From the NCBI RefSeq assembly GCF_000948415.1, contig NZ_JYII01000012.1, positions 186,001 through 250,000 of the forward strand: 64,000 bases of DNA. Reading direction: 5' to 3'. The translations under genes were made by a program, and so were the position numbers. Below the pieces are notes generated by a model, which saw nothing but the letters and a program-made list of their open reading frames with translations, searched no databases and was not told where the DNA came from. Below, piece after piece: positions 46,308-53,695 of this stretch; within the stretch, counting starts at the first letter, position 1, and the number at the start of each line of letters is the position of its first letter. Source of the DNA: Thalassospira sp. HJ. GTDB lineage: Bacteria; Pseudomonadota; Alphaproteobacteria; Rhodospirillales; Thalassospiraceae.

Positions 46308-46572
46308 AAGGTCAGGAGTTACTAATTTGGTTTGAATGGTCGCTCAGATTTGTGCGGATACGCGAAGCGAAACCGCAGGAAGATATACATCTTTCAAGGT
46401 TTTGCGACAAAGTAGGCCGTGCAAATCTGAGCGATCCGGAGGACAGCGTTTACCTTTGCAAACTCCGGCGTCAAAGCCCTTGCGCGGGATACCAACCCGC
46501 TCTGCGGGCTTTTTCTAGGATTTCACAAAGATAAACGCTGCCATTCTAATCAAATTAGTAACTCCTGACCTT
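46308..46572. repeat. 265-bp palindromic structured element (three-way junction)
   Basis: The ends are perfect 22-bp inverted repeats (46308-46329 and 46551-46572), extending to about 33 paired positions with one T-T mismatch and two wobbles (46308-46340 with 46540-46572). The interior forms two hairpins. Hairpin A pairs 46340-46357 with 46417-46434 (18 bp), with inner stems 46367-46374/46398-46405 and 46380-46384/46389-46393. Hairpin B pairs 46444-46458 with 46526-46540 (one mismatch), with inner stems 46473-46479/46506-46512 and 46484-46488/46496-46500. Hairpin B's inner stem ends GGGCTTTTTCT, like a terminator. No convincing ORF lies inside. It could be a MITE-like mobile element or a structured RNA. 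It sits 22 bp before the HAD gene. Confidence 0.75.
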
Positions 46573-46594
46573 CAATTAAGATGAAAGACCCCAC

Positions 46595-47293
46595 ATGACC
46601 AATGATCCGCTGAGACTTGTGATTTTTGACTGCGACGGCACGCTTGTTGATAGCCAGCACGCCATCGCACATTGCATGGATCATGCCTTCGCGCAGCACG
46701 GGCTGGACTGCCCGGGGCTGGAAAACACGCGTACCATCATTGGTCTGAGCCTGCCCGAAGCCATCACCAAACTGGCAAGTCCGGCACGGGTCGATGATGA
46801 CATCATTGAAGCCGTCACTGCTGCTTATAAAACCGCCTTCGTCACCCTGCGCCAGACGCCTGATTTCCATGAGCCGCTATTTCCGGGCGTGCGCGAGGTG
46901 CTGGCCGAACTCGACAGCCGCCAATGGCTAAGCGGTGTCGCGACCGGCAAGGCGCGCCGGGGTCTTGATGCGGTTCTGGCCCGTAATGAGCTGGAAGGAC
47001 GGTTTGTCACCCTTCAGACCTGCGATAATCATCCGTCAAAACCCAATCCCGCCATGCTGGTTGCAGCCCTTGAGGAAACCGGGGTCGATGCGCCCAATGC
47101 GGTGATTGTTGGCGATACCAGCTATGATATCGAAATGGGCCGGGCGGCCGGCATGATCGCCATCGGGGTTGATTGGGGCTATCATGATGTCGATACGCTG
47201 CATAAATCCGGTGCGCATGCCGTCATCAGCCATTTTGATGAACTTGCCGCTGCCCTTGATGAAATTTGGGACATTAACTGTGACGCCGCTTAA
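46595..47293 (+). CDS. HAD-family phosphatase (phosphoglycolate phosphatase-like)
   Basis: 232 residues. HAD motif I is FDCDGTLVDS (about 10-19), motif II is in GVATGKARRG, motif III is KPNPAML, and motif IV is VGDTSYDIEMGRAAG. A helical cap lies between motif I and II, as in HAD-IA enzymes. It hydrolyses a small phosphoester; the substrate is not defined. In alphaproteobacteria such a gene normally follows rluC directly; here the small hypothetical gene and the palindromic element intervene. The ribosome-binding site is weak (AAGATGAAAG). Confidence 0.88.
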   Translation: MTNDPLRLVIFDCDGTLVDSQHAIAHCMDHAFAQHGLDCPGLENTRTIIGLSLPEAITKLASPARVDDDIIEAVTAAYKTAFVTLRQTPDFHEPLFPGVREVLAELDSRQWLSGVATGKARRGLDAVLARNELEGRFVTLQTCDNHPSKPNPAMLVAALEETGVDAPNAVIVGDTSYDIEMGRAAGMIAIGVDWGYHDVDTLHKSGAHAVISHFDELAAALDEIWDINCDAA

Positions 47294-47753
47294 AAACCCC
47301 GATCTCGCCCCGATCCGCTTTGAGCTGACCCTGGCCGTTGATCCCGAAGACGCCTTTGAGGCCTTCACATCGGGCTTTGGCGACTGGTGGCCGATCGAGA
47401 CCCATTCGATCTCAAAAAAAGACTGCAAAACGGTCGAATTCAACCCGGGTGTCGGCGGCGAAATCATCGAGCGCGCCAAGGGCAAGGACGATATCCCCTG
47501 GGGCCGTGTCAGAAGCTGGCAGCCGGGTGAACATCTGTCCTTTACCTGGCATCCGGGCTGGAATGCAGGTGACTTCACCCTGGTCGAGGTATCCTTTGAT
47601 CTGAACGACTTTGGCCGTTGCGTGATCCGCCTTGAGCACAAGGCGTGGGAAAATGTCGGCGATATCGCACCGGCCCTGCGTGAAGGCTACCTCAAGGGCT
47701 GGGAATTTGCCTTTGGCGAATGCTTTGGCAATTACCTGCGTCAAAAACGCTAA
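47280..47753 (+). CDS. SRPBCC/AHSA1-like ligand-binding domain protein
   Basis: About 157 residues from GTG 47280, which overlaps the HAD stop by 14 bases; ATG 47259 is an alternative. FELTLAVDPEDAFEAFTSGFGDWWPIETHSIS begins the START-like fold, and RVRSWQPGEHLSFTWHPGW and WENVGDIAPALREGYLKGWEF complete it, typical of Aha1-like (AHSA1) domains. Such proteins bind hydrophobic ligands or act in stress responses; function here is unknown. It is translationally coupled to the HAD gene and abuts the convergent HAD gene, whose stop begins at the next base. Confidence 0.7.
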   Translation: MTPLKNPDLAPIRFELTLAVDPEDAFEAFTSGFGDWWPIETHSISKKDCKTVEFNPGVGGEIIERAKGKDDIPWGRVRSWQPGEHLSFTWHPGWNAGDFTLVEVSFDLNDFGRCVIRLEHKAWENVGDIAPALREGYLKGWEFAFGECFGNYLRQKR

Positions 47754-48368
47754 TCAGAACAGCCGGTATTCGATCAGTTCACGCTGCAATTTGACCGGGT
47801 CGCGGAACCAATGGGTGATAAAGCCCAGTTCGCGCGCCTGCTGAATATTGCGATCGCTATCATCGATAAACAGGGTTTCGCGCGGATTAAGGTCAAACCG
47901 CGAAATCGCCAGATCAAAAATCCTGGAATCAGGCTTGGCGAGCTTTTCCTGTCCCGATACCAGAATGCCTTCAAAGTGATCAAGAAAGCCAAAGCGCTCC
48001 AGCGCATGCGGCCATGTTTCCGCCGACCAGTTGGTCAGGGCAAACAGGCGGACTTTTTCACGCTTTTTCAGATCTTCAAGAACCGCAACCGTGCGCTCAA
48101 TCGCCCCGCCTAGCATTTCCGGCCAGCGTTCCTGCCATGCGGCAATCTGGTCATTATAATGCGGATAGCGATGCTGAAGGTCGGGGATGGAATTGGCAAA
48201 GCTCAGCATCCCCTGATCATGCAGATGGTTCCAATGCGGATGGCAGACTTCAGTCAGAAACCGCTCCATCTCGGCATGATCCTTGAAGATCTTGCGATAC
48301 AGATAACGCGGGTTCCAATCAACAAGCACACCCCCAAGATCAAACAGAACCGTTTCGATATCGCGCAT
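47754..48368 (-). CDS. HAD-superfamily hydrolase, subfamily IA (YihX-like)
   Basis: 204 residues. Motif I LFDLGGVLVDWNPRYLY (nucleophile Asp10), motif II LTNWSAETW, motif III KPDSRIF and motif IV FIDDSDRNIQQA are all seen. The pattern fits glucose-1-phosphate phosphatase YihX or haloacid dehalogenase-like enzymes; substrate is unproven. It is convergent with the SRPBCC gene, with no intergenic base between the two stops. Confidence 0.85.
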   Translation of the reverse strand: MRDIETVLFDLGGVLVDWNPRYLYRKIFKDHAEMERFLTEVCHPHWNHLHDQGMLSFANSIPDLQHRYPHYNDQIAAWQERWPEMLGGAIERTVAVLEDLKKREKVRLFALTNWSAETWPHALERFGFLDHFEGILVSGQEKLAKPDSRIFDLAISRFDLNPRETLFIDDSDRNIQQARELGFITHWFRDPVKLQRELIEYRLF

Positions 48369-48653
48369 GTTGTCTCCGTTTTCCTTGGTGGCGGGGTATC
48401 GGGCTTTATCCCGTGGGGCTCCCTTAAATCAGGTGGTCGCCCTGCGCGCAAGCAGCAGTTGCGTGACAGAACAATGCTATGATCCTTGTCACAACAGGCA
48501 CCGTAAAGAGACCTGAACAAAGTGCAGGCGCGGGCGTTCGGTGTAAGATGGCAGTCCAGATGACGGTAATGTCATTTGCCAACACCACCTTCGCTCGCAA
48601 ATGATGTTGATACGGGACAAACCCGAATTCAGGAATAAAGAGGAGGCTTGAAC

Positions 48654-49478
48654 ATGTGTACGCTAGATGGATGTGGCTCCCACGAACATCTCGGCCCGCC
48701 GCCCAAGGCGACCGACGAACAACGCAGACTGTTTCTAAAGGGCGCTGCTGCCCTGCCTTTGGCCGTTATTCTTGCCGACCCGATGCTGGCCCATGCTGCC
48801 GGTCACGGGCTTGATAAAGTAACCATCACCACGCCCGAAGGCGATGAAATGGTTGCTGAAATTGCCATGCCGCACACGCTTCCGGCACCGACTGTCATTC
48901 TGATCCATGAATGGTGGGGCCTTAATGACCATATCCGTGCGGTTGCGGCTGAATATGCCAAGCAGGGCTATATCGCCTTGGCTGTTGATCTTTACGGCGA
49001 ACCGCCGGCAACCACCCCGGACGGGGCGCGTGCGCTGATGTCGTCGATGGATCCGGTAGTGGCAACCCGCAAACTGCAGTCCTCGGTCGAGTTCCTTCGA
49101 AATCACAAGGATTCAACCGGCAAGGTCGGCTCGGTCGGCTGGTGCTTTGGCGGTGGCTGGTCGCTCAATACAGCACTCGCAACCGATGTCGATGCAGCTG
49201 TAATCTATTACGGCAATGTCAAAAAGACGCCGGAACAGGTCGCAACGCTCAATGCGCCGATCATGGGCCATTTCGGTACCCTTGATAAAAGCATCAACAA
49301 GGAAATGGTCGACGGGTTCGAACAATCGCTCCGCGTTGCAGGCAAAACCGATTACGAGTTTTTCTGGTATGAGGCCGACCACGCCTTTGCCAACCCGACC
49401 GGTGGCCGCTATGACAGCGAAGACGCCATGCTGTCCTGGGATCGCACCATGGCCTTCTTTAACGAACATCTCAGCTGA
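48654..49478 (+). CDS. Dienelactone-hydrolase-family enzyme with Tat signal
   Basis: 274 residues from the ATG at 48654 with GAGGAGG eight bases upstream. The N-terminus carries a twin-arginine motif (R24-R25-L-F-L-K) followed by a hydrophobic stretch (AAALPLAVILA) and AHA, so it should be exported folded. The mature alpha/beta hydrolase shows HEWWG (about 85-89), Cys164 in GWCFGGG, Asp211 and His243 (ADHAF), the Cys-Asp-His triad of dienelactone hydrolase. Substrate is unknown; periplasmic location argues against a central catechol-pathway role. A bidirectional terminator follows. Confidence 0.88.
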   Translation: MCTLDGCGSHEHLGPPPKATDEQRRLFLKGAAALPLAVILADPMLAHAAGHGLDKVTITTPEGDEMVAEIAMPHTLPAPTVILIHEWWGLNDHIRAVAAEYAKQGYIALAVDLYGEPPATTPDGARALMSSMDPVVATRKLQSSVEFLRNHKDSTGKVGSVGWCFGGGWSLNTALATDVDAAVIYYGNVKKTPEQVATLNAPIMGHFGTLDKSINKEMVDGFEQSLRVAGKTDYEFFWYEADHAFANPTGGRYDSEDAMLSWDRTMAFFNEHLS

Positions 49479-49505
49479 TCATCGCCACGAACAAATAGTG
49501 TGACG

Positions 49506-49537
49506 AAAAAAGGCCGGGGTTTTCCCCGGCCTTTTTA
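49506..49537. terminator. Bidirectional terminator
   Basis: AAAAAAGGCCGGGG (49506-49519) and CCCCGGCC (49524-49531) followed by TTTTT make a stem with loop TTTT and A/T runs on both sides. It serves both the hydrolase gene and the convergent ABC permease gene. Confidence 0.9.
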
Positions 49538-49567
49538 TTTGTCTGATGATTGGGTGCGGGCCGCGGA

Positions 49568-50338
49568 TCAGTTGGTCTGGTTGCCGCGGTTGGCCCAGCG
49601 GGTAGACCGGCGTTCAATCACGTTAAAGATCTCATACATCGCAATCCCCATCACCGCGATCACCAGAAGACCGGCAAAGACCAGCGGCATGTTGAATTTC
49701 GATGAGGCTGAGAGCATCAGATAGCCGACACCCACGTTCGACGCCACGGTTTCGGAAATCACCGACCCGACAAAGGCCAGCGTGATCGCGACCTTAAGCG
49801 ATGCAAAGAAATACGGCATCGCACGCGGGAATCCGACCTTGATCAGGATGTCACGCCGCGTCGCCCCAAGGGATCGCAAAACATCGCGCAATTCCGGCTC
49901 AAGCGTCGCAAGGCCGGTCGCAACGTTGACCACAATCGGGAAGAACGAAATCAGGAAGGCGGTGATGATCGCCGGTACCGTGCCGATGCCAAACCACATG
50001 ACCAGAACCGGGACAAGGGCGACTTTCGGGACAGAGTTAAACCCGACCAGAAGCGGGTTGGCCGCGTCATAGATCGCCCGGCTTGATCCGACCAGCGCAC
50101 CCAGCACCACGCCAAACACAACCGCAATGGCAAAGCCCGCAAGTGTGGTATAAAGCGTGTGATAGGCATGCATCCAGATCGCTTCATGGAACTGCCAGCC
50201 GACAATGATGCTCTCGGACGGGGTCGGCAGGACATAGGGCGGAATATTGAAAATCCGCACAATCAGTTCCCAGAGAACGAAAAGCCCGATGGCGCTAAGC
50301 CATGGTGTTGCTTTGGTAAGGTTCAATTTCTTTTTCAT
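49568..50338 (-). CDS. ABC transporter permease, NitT/TauT type
   Basis: About 256 residues from MKKKLNLTKATPWL (ATG 50338) with about six membrane segments and the permease EAA-like loop (SLGATRRDILIKVGFPRAMPYF). It resembles SsuC/TauC/ThiX. It pairs with the ATPase upstream (the two genes lie 17 bp apart) and the substrate-binding protein at 51271, forming one import system. The frame stays open to 50359 (TTG), less likely as a start. Confidence 0.88.
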   Translation of the reverse strand: MKKKLNLTKATPWLSAIGLFVLWELIVRIFNIPPYVLPTPSESIIVGWQFHEAIWMHAYHTLYTTLAGFAIAVVFGVVLGALVGSSRAIYDAANPLLVGFNSVPKVALVPVLVMWFGIGTVPAIITAFLISFFPIVVNVATGLATLEPELRDVLRSLGATRRDILIKVGFPRAMPYFFASLKVAITLAFVGSVISETVASNVGVGYLMLSASSKFNMPLVFAGLLVIAVMGIAMYEIFNVIERRSTRWANRGNQTN

Positions 50339-50355
50339 GATGACTGCCAGCCCCC

Positions 50356-51141
50356 TCAAGATTCTCGCACGTCACGAATGTGACCGCGCAATTCGTGGAC
50401 AAGATCGGTGAAAGGCTGGGTAAAGGTGGTTTCCTGATCCCGCGGACGGGGCAGGGTGTTTTCACGCTCCACAAGGATTTTACCCGGGCGTTTGGACATC
50501 ACATAGATGGTGTCGGCAAGATAGGCCGCCTCACGCAAATCATGGGTGACCAGAATGACGGTGAACGGCTTGATCATCCAAAGGTTCTGCAAGATGTCCC
50601 AAAGCTCTTCACGGGTAAACGCATCAAGGGCGCCGAACGGCTCATCAAGCATCAGAAGATCCGGCTCATGGATCAGCGACCGGCACAATGATGCGCGCTG
50701 CTGCATGCCGCCCGAAAGCTCCCAGGGGTATTTGTTTTCATGGCCTTCAAGGCCGACGGTCGCCAGAAGCTTGCGCGCGCGTTCTTCGTATTCCGCGCGA
50801 TGCTTGCGCAGGCGGTGGCGGTGCGGCTTGACGATTTCCATCGGCAGCAGGACGTTATCAAGGGTCGTGCGCCACGGCAGAAGGGTCGGGTTCTGGAACG
50901 CCATCCCGACAATCTTGAGCGGGCCGGAAACTTCCTTGCCATCAACAATGACATTGCCTTCCGATGGCGGCATCAGGCCGGAAACCAGTTTCAGCAAGGA
51001 TGACTTGCCGCAACCTGACGGACCTACAACGGCGATAAACTCACCCTTGTCGATCTTCATGTTGGTGGTTTCAAGCGCCAGTTCATCGCCTTCGCTATAG
51101 CGAAGTTTGACGTCGTTGAGTTCGACGAAGCTTTTGGACAC
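50356..51141 (-). CDS. ABC transporter ATPase, NitT/TauT type
   Basis: 261 residues. Walker A GPSGCGKSS, Q-loop QNPTLLPWRT, signature LSGGMQQR, Walker B LLMLDEPFGALD and the H-loop THD are complete. It powers the neighbouring permease at the inner membrane. It resembles SsuB/TauB/NrtD enzymes; the substrate follows from the binding protein, which is undetermined. Same-strand gene order is binding protein, ATPase, permease. Confidence 0.93.
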   Translation of the reverse strand: MSKSFVELNDVKLRYSEGDELALETTNMKIDKGEFIAVVGPSGCGKSSLLKLVSGLMPPSEGNVIVDGKEVSGPLKIVGMAFQNPTLLPWRTTLDNVLLPMEIVKPHRHRLRKHRAEYEERARKLLATVGLEGHENKYPWELSGGMQQRASLCRSLIHEPDLLMLDEPFGALDAFTREELWDILQNLWMIKPFTVILVTHDLREAAYLADTIYVMSKRPGKILVERENTLPRPRDQETTFTQPFTDLVHELRGHIRDVRES

Positions 51142-51270
51142 TGCAGTTATTCCCCCTGCTTGGCCTGGGTCCTGACCCTTGGTCGCGACCCTGTCTCTTT
51201 ATTCTTTAATAGATAGCAGATGAAAAAACGGGGCAGCCAGAAAATCTGACTGCCCCGTCTTGGATGGTGA

Positions 51271-52293
51271 TTACTTCAGCATGCGGTCTTCAGCAGCCGG
51301 CATGAAAGCATCGGTATAGATGTCATCAACAGACGGCTTGTTCTCAAACCCGAATGCCAGGGCAACCTGATCGATGGCCTTTGCCATACGGTCGGCTTTG
51401 ACAAGGCCCATGCCTTCTTCAAGGGTTGCCGGGGTGACGACGTTCTCATCGATCGCCATCTGCAGACGCTGCAGCTCAAGATCCGGGTTGATCAGCGGAT
51501 CAACTTCCTTAAGCGCTTCGATTGCCGATGCCGGATCGGCAATGGCAGCAGCCCAGCCTTTGACCACACCGCGCAGGAAGCCTTTAAGTTCTTCCGGATG
51601 GTTTTCCATCATGTCCGGCGATGCCAGAAGACCGTTGCCATAGAAGTCCATGCCAAAGTCCTTGTACATGAACACGGTCAGGTCATCCTTGGCCACACCC
51701 TGTGCCTGCAGGTTCAGGATCGAGGTGAAGTAGTGACCGGAAATCGCGTCAACATCGCCACGCACCAGCATCGGCTCACGCAGCGGCGGGTCCATGCTTT
51801 CCCAGGTCACAGCATCCAGATCAAGGCCGGTGGCCGATGCGAATGCCGGATACAGTTTGCGAGACGCGTCAAAGACCGGTGCGCCAAGGGTTTTGCCAAC
51901 CAGGTCTTCCGGCTTGGTAATGCCCGAGCTTTTCAGCATGAACAGTGCAAACGGCGGGCGGTCATAAACCATGAAGATCGACTTCATGGCGCGATCCGGG
52001 TTGGATGCGTTGAATTCCACCAGCGAGTTGATGTCGGCAAGCGATACGTCATAAGCACCGCTGGCAACGCGGGTGATCGCACCAACGGAACCGTTACCCG
52101 AGTCAATCGTGACATCAAGGCCTTCATCTTCGAAATAGCCGTTCTTCTTGGCCAGAAGATACGGTGCTGCCGGACCTTCGAATTTCCAGTCGAGCGAGAA
52201 TTTGATCGCCATGTCTGCCAGTGCGGCATGCGCGCCCAGAGCAACTGCTGCACCAATAGCAGCCCCCAAAAGTCGGTTCGTAAGCGTGGTCAT
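51271..52293 (-). CDS. ABC substrate-binding protein, NMT1/THI5-like
   Basis: About 340 residues from MTTLTNRLLGAAIGAAVALG with AGGAGG upstream. A signal peptide ends near AALADM. The mature protein has KFSLDWKFEGPAAPYLLAKKNGYFEDEGLDVTI, typical of NMT1/THI5-like periplasmic proteins that bind pyrimidine precursors, sulfonates, nitrate or similar. Nothing nearby (no thi, tau or ssu genes) fixes the ligand. It is the first gene of the three-gene import operon; an inverted repeat in the upstream gap may be its operator. Confidence 0.88.
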   Translation of the reverse strand: MTTLTNRLLGAAIGAAVALGAHAALADMAIKFSLDWKFEGPAAPYLLAKKNGYFEDEGLDVTIDSGNGSVGAITRVASGAYDVSLADINSLVEFNASNPDRAMKSIFMVYDRPPFALFMLKSSGITKPEDLVGKTLGAPVFDASRKLYPAFASATGLDLDAVTWESMDPPLREPMLVRGDVDAISGHYFTSILNLQAQGVAKDDLTVFMYKDFGMDFYGNGLLASPDMMENHPEELKGFLRGVVKGWAAAIADPASAIEALKEVDPLINPDLELQRLQMAIDENVVTPATLEEGMGLVKADRMAKAIDQVALAFGFENKPSVDDIYTDAFMPAAEDRMLK

Positions 52294-52503
52294 GTCTAAA
52301 GAAGCCTCCTGATTGCGGATTGATGTAACAATCCAGCCACCTGATAAAATCCAATGCGCATATAGCAATGGTCATGCCATCTCTCTAATGCGCCCGCTTT
52401 GTCGCGGTTTTGTAACCTTCACGCAGCAGAGTAGAGTTGTTTATTATTTGGTCAATGGGGCAATTTGATCAAAAATTATACAGAAATTCTTGATAATCGC
52501 TCA

Positions 52504-52526
52504 TTTGACACGCTTTATCTGTCAAA
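52504..52526. promoter_or_regulatory. Candidate operator upstream of the ABC operon and ATP12 gene
   Basis: TTTGACA (52504-52510) and TGTCAAA (52520-52526) are perfect inverted repeats with nine bases between, in the AT-rich divergent gap. A related TTTGATCAAA palindrome lies near 52466. No regulator gene is adjacent, so the factor is unknown. Confidence 0.35.
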
Positions 52527-52568
52527 TTATGTGGCAAAGCCCTTGCGCAAATCGCTGCTTTTGGGCAT

Positions 52569-53291
52569 ATGGCGGTCATGCTTACACAATCAATCAACCG
52601 TTTCTATAAAAAGGCCGATGCCGCTTTCGATGACAGCGGGGCAGGCTGGCGCGTGCTTCTGGATGGCCGTGCTGTGAAAACCCCGGCCAAGGCCGATTTC
52701 CTGCTGCCTTCCGAGGTGCTGGCCCGTGAAATCGCGGCAGAATGGGACGCGCAGGGCGAAAAGGTCCAGCCATCGACCATGCCGATCATGCAGCTTGCCG
52801 CGACTGCAATCGACCGGGTGCGCCCGAACCGCGATGCGGTGATTGCCGAACTGACGGGCTATGGCCGGTCTGACCTGTTGTGCTATCGCGCGTCTTTCCC
52901 CGAAGATCTGATCGAACGCCAGGCCAAGGCATGGCAGCCGCTATTGGACTGGTCAAAAAATGATCTCGGCGTGGCGCTGAGTGTCACCGAAGGTGTGATG
53001 CCGATCACTCAGGATGATCATGCACTGATCCGGTTGCAGGACCATGTCGAAGCTTTCGATGACTATTACCTGACCGCCCTGCATAGCCTGACCACAGTTT
53101 CGGGCTCCGTGATCATTGGTCTGGCCGTCATGAAAAAACAGATCGATGCCAAGGCGGCGTTCGAGGCTGCCCAGCTTGACGAAGAATACGCCATGGAAAA
53201 ATGGGGCGAGGATGCCGAGGCCATCGCCCGTCGTGATCGCCACCGGGCGGAACTTCTTGCCGCTGGTCGCTATCTCGAGCTGCTCGGCTGA
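52569..53291 (+). CDS. ATP12-family chaperone for F1-ATPase assembly
   Basis: 240 residues with INRFYKKADAAFDDSGAGWRVLLDGRAVKTPAK and YGRSDLLCYRASFPEDLIERQAKAWQPLLDW, the ATP12 signature. ATP12 assists assembly of the F1 alpha subunit. Members are common in alphaproteobacteria, where the gene usually follows the rluC-HAD pair. A start at ATG 52578 (MLTQSINRFY) is also possible. A strong terminator follows. Confidence 0.92.
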   Translation: MAVMLTQSINRFYKKADAAFDDSGAGWRVLLDGRAVKTPAKADFLLPSEVLAREIAAEWDAQGEKVQPSTMPIMQLAATAIDRVRPNRDAVIAELTGYGRSDLLCYRASFPEDLIERQAKAWQPLLDWSKNDLGVALSVTEGVMPITQDDHALIRLQDHVEAFDDYYLTALHSLTTVSGSVIIGLAVMKKQIDAKAAFEAAQLDEEYAMEKWGEDAEAIARRDRHRAELLAAGRYLELLG

Positions 53292-53325
53292 TTCTCTTTT
53301 CGCAGCCAAAATTACGATCCCCTAC

Positions 53326-53353
53326 GAAGGAGCAGGTAACTGCTCCTTTTTTT
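53326..53353 (+). terminator. Intrinsic terminator after ATP12 gene
   Basis: AAGGAGCAG (53327-53335) and CTGCTCCTT (53340-53348) form a perfect 9-bp stem with loop GTAA, followed by TTTTT. Confidence 0.92.
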
Positions 53354-53695
53354 ATGGCCGTTTTGCATGCGTTTTTGGCATGGCTGCAAGTTCGACTATC
53401 GAAGGGTTTGTCGCGGTTGCATTCTGTTTCAATATCTTAGAGAGGATGCGGCTGGGGCGGTTGGTTATGTGGCTTTGGAGTCTGCAAAATCTGCTTTTCA
53501 TCAACTTGCAATAGGTATAAATACAGAGCTATACTTTGGTATTGGAATCAGGAATTGGTCAGTCACGCTCTGACTCTGCGCCGAACTTTTGAAAAACCGG
53601 AATGTGCATATCACATTTCGGGCAAGCAACCGGGGCGGGAAATCAGTTGGCGCTGTTGATCCGTTTCGCAAAGGAGACGCCGTTACGGCGACAGG
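53354..53695 (+). promoter_or_regulatory. Leader of the diguanylate cyclase gene with promoter
   Basis: TTGCAA (53506-53511), 18 bp, TATACT (53530-53535) is a fair sigma-70 promoter giving a 5' leader of about 150 bases. The leader ends with CGCCGT/CGGCG just before the start, a small stem that could mask the ribosome-binding region (AAAGGAGAC). No riboswitch was recognised and no gene is seen in the rest. Confidence 0.4.

Noticed and set aside
46336..46518. Short open frames of about 60 codons inside the palindromic element
   Set aside because: No ribosome-binding site and no family resemblance; the bases are better explained by the nested pairings.
46308..46572. Retron-type msr-msd RNA as an identity for the palindromic element
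   Set aside because: Retron RNAs also have inverted ends and hairpins, but no reverse transcriptase gene lies nearby and no branching-guanosine context was recognised.
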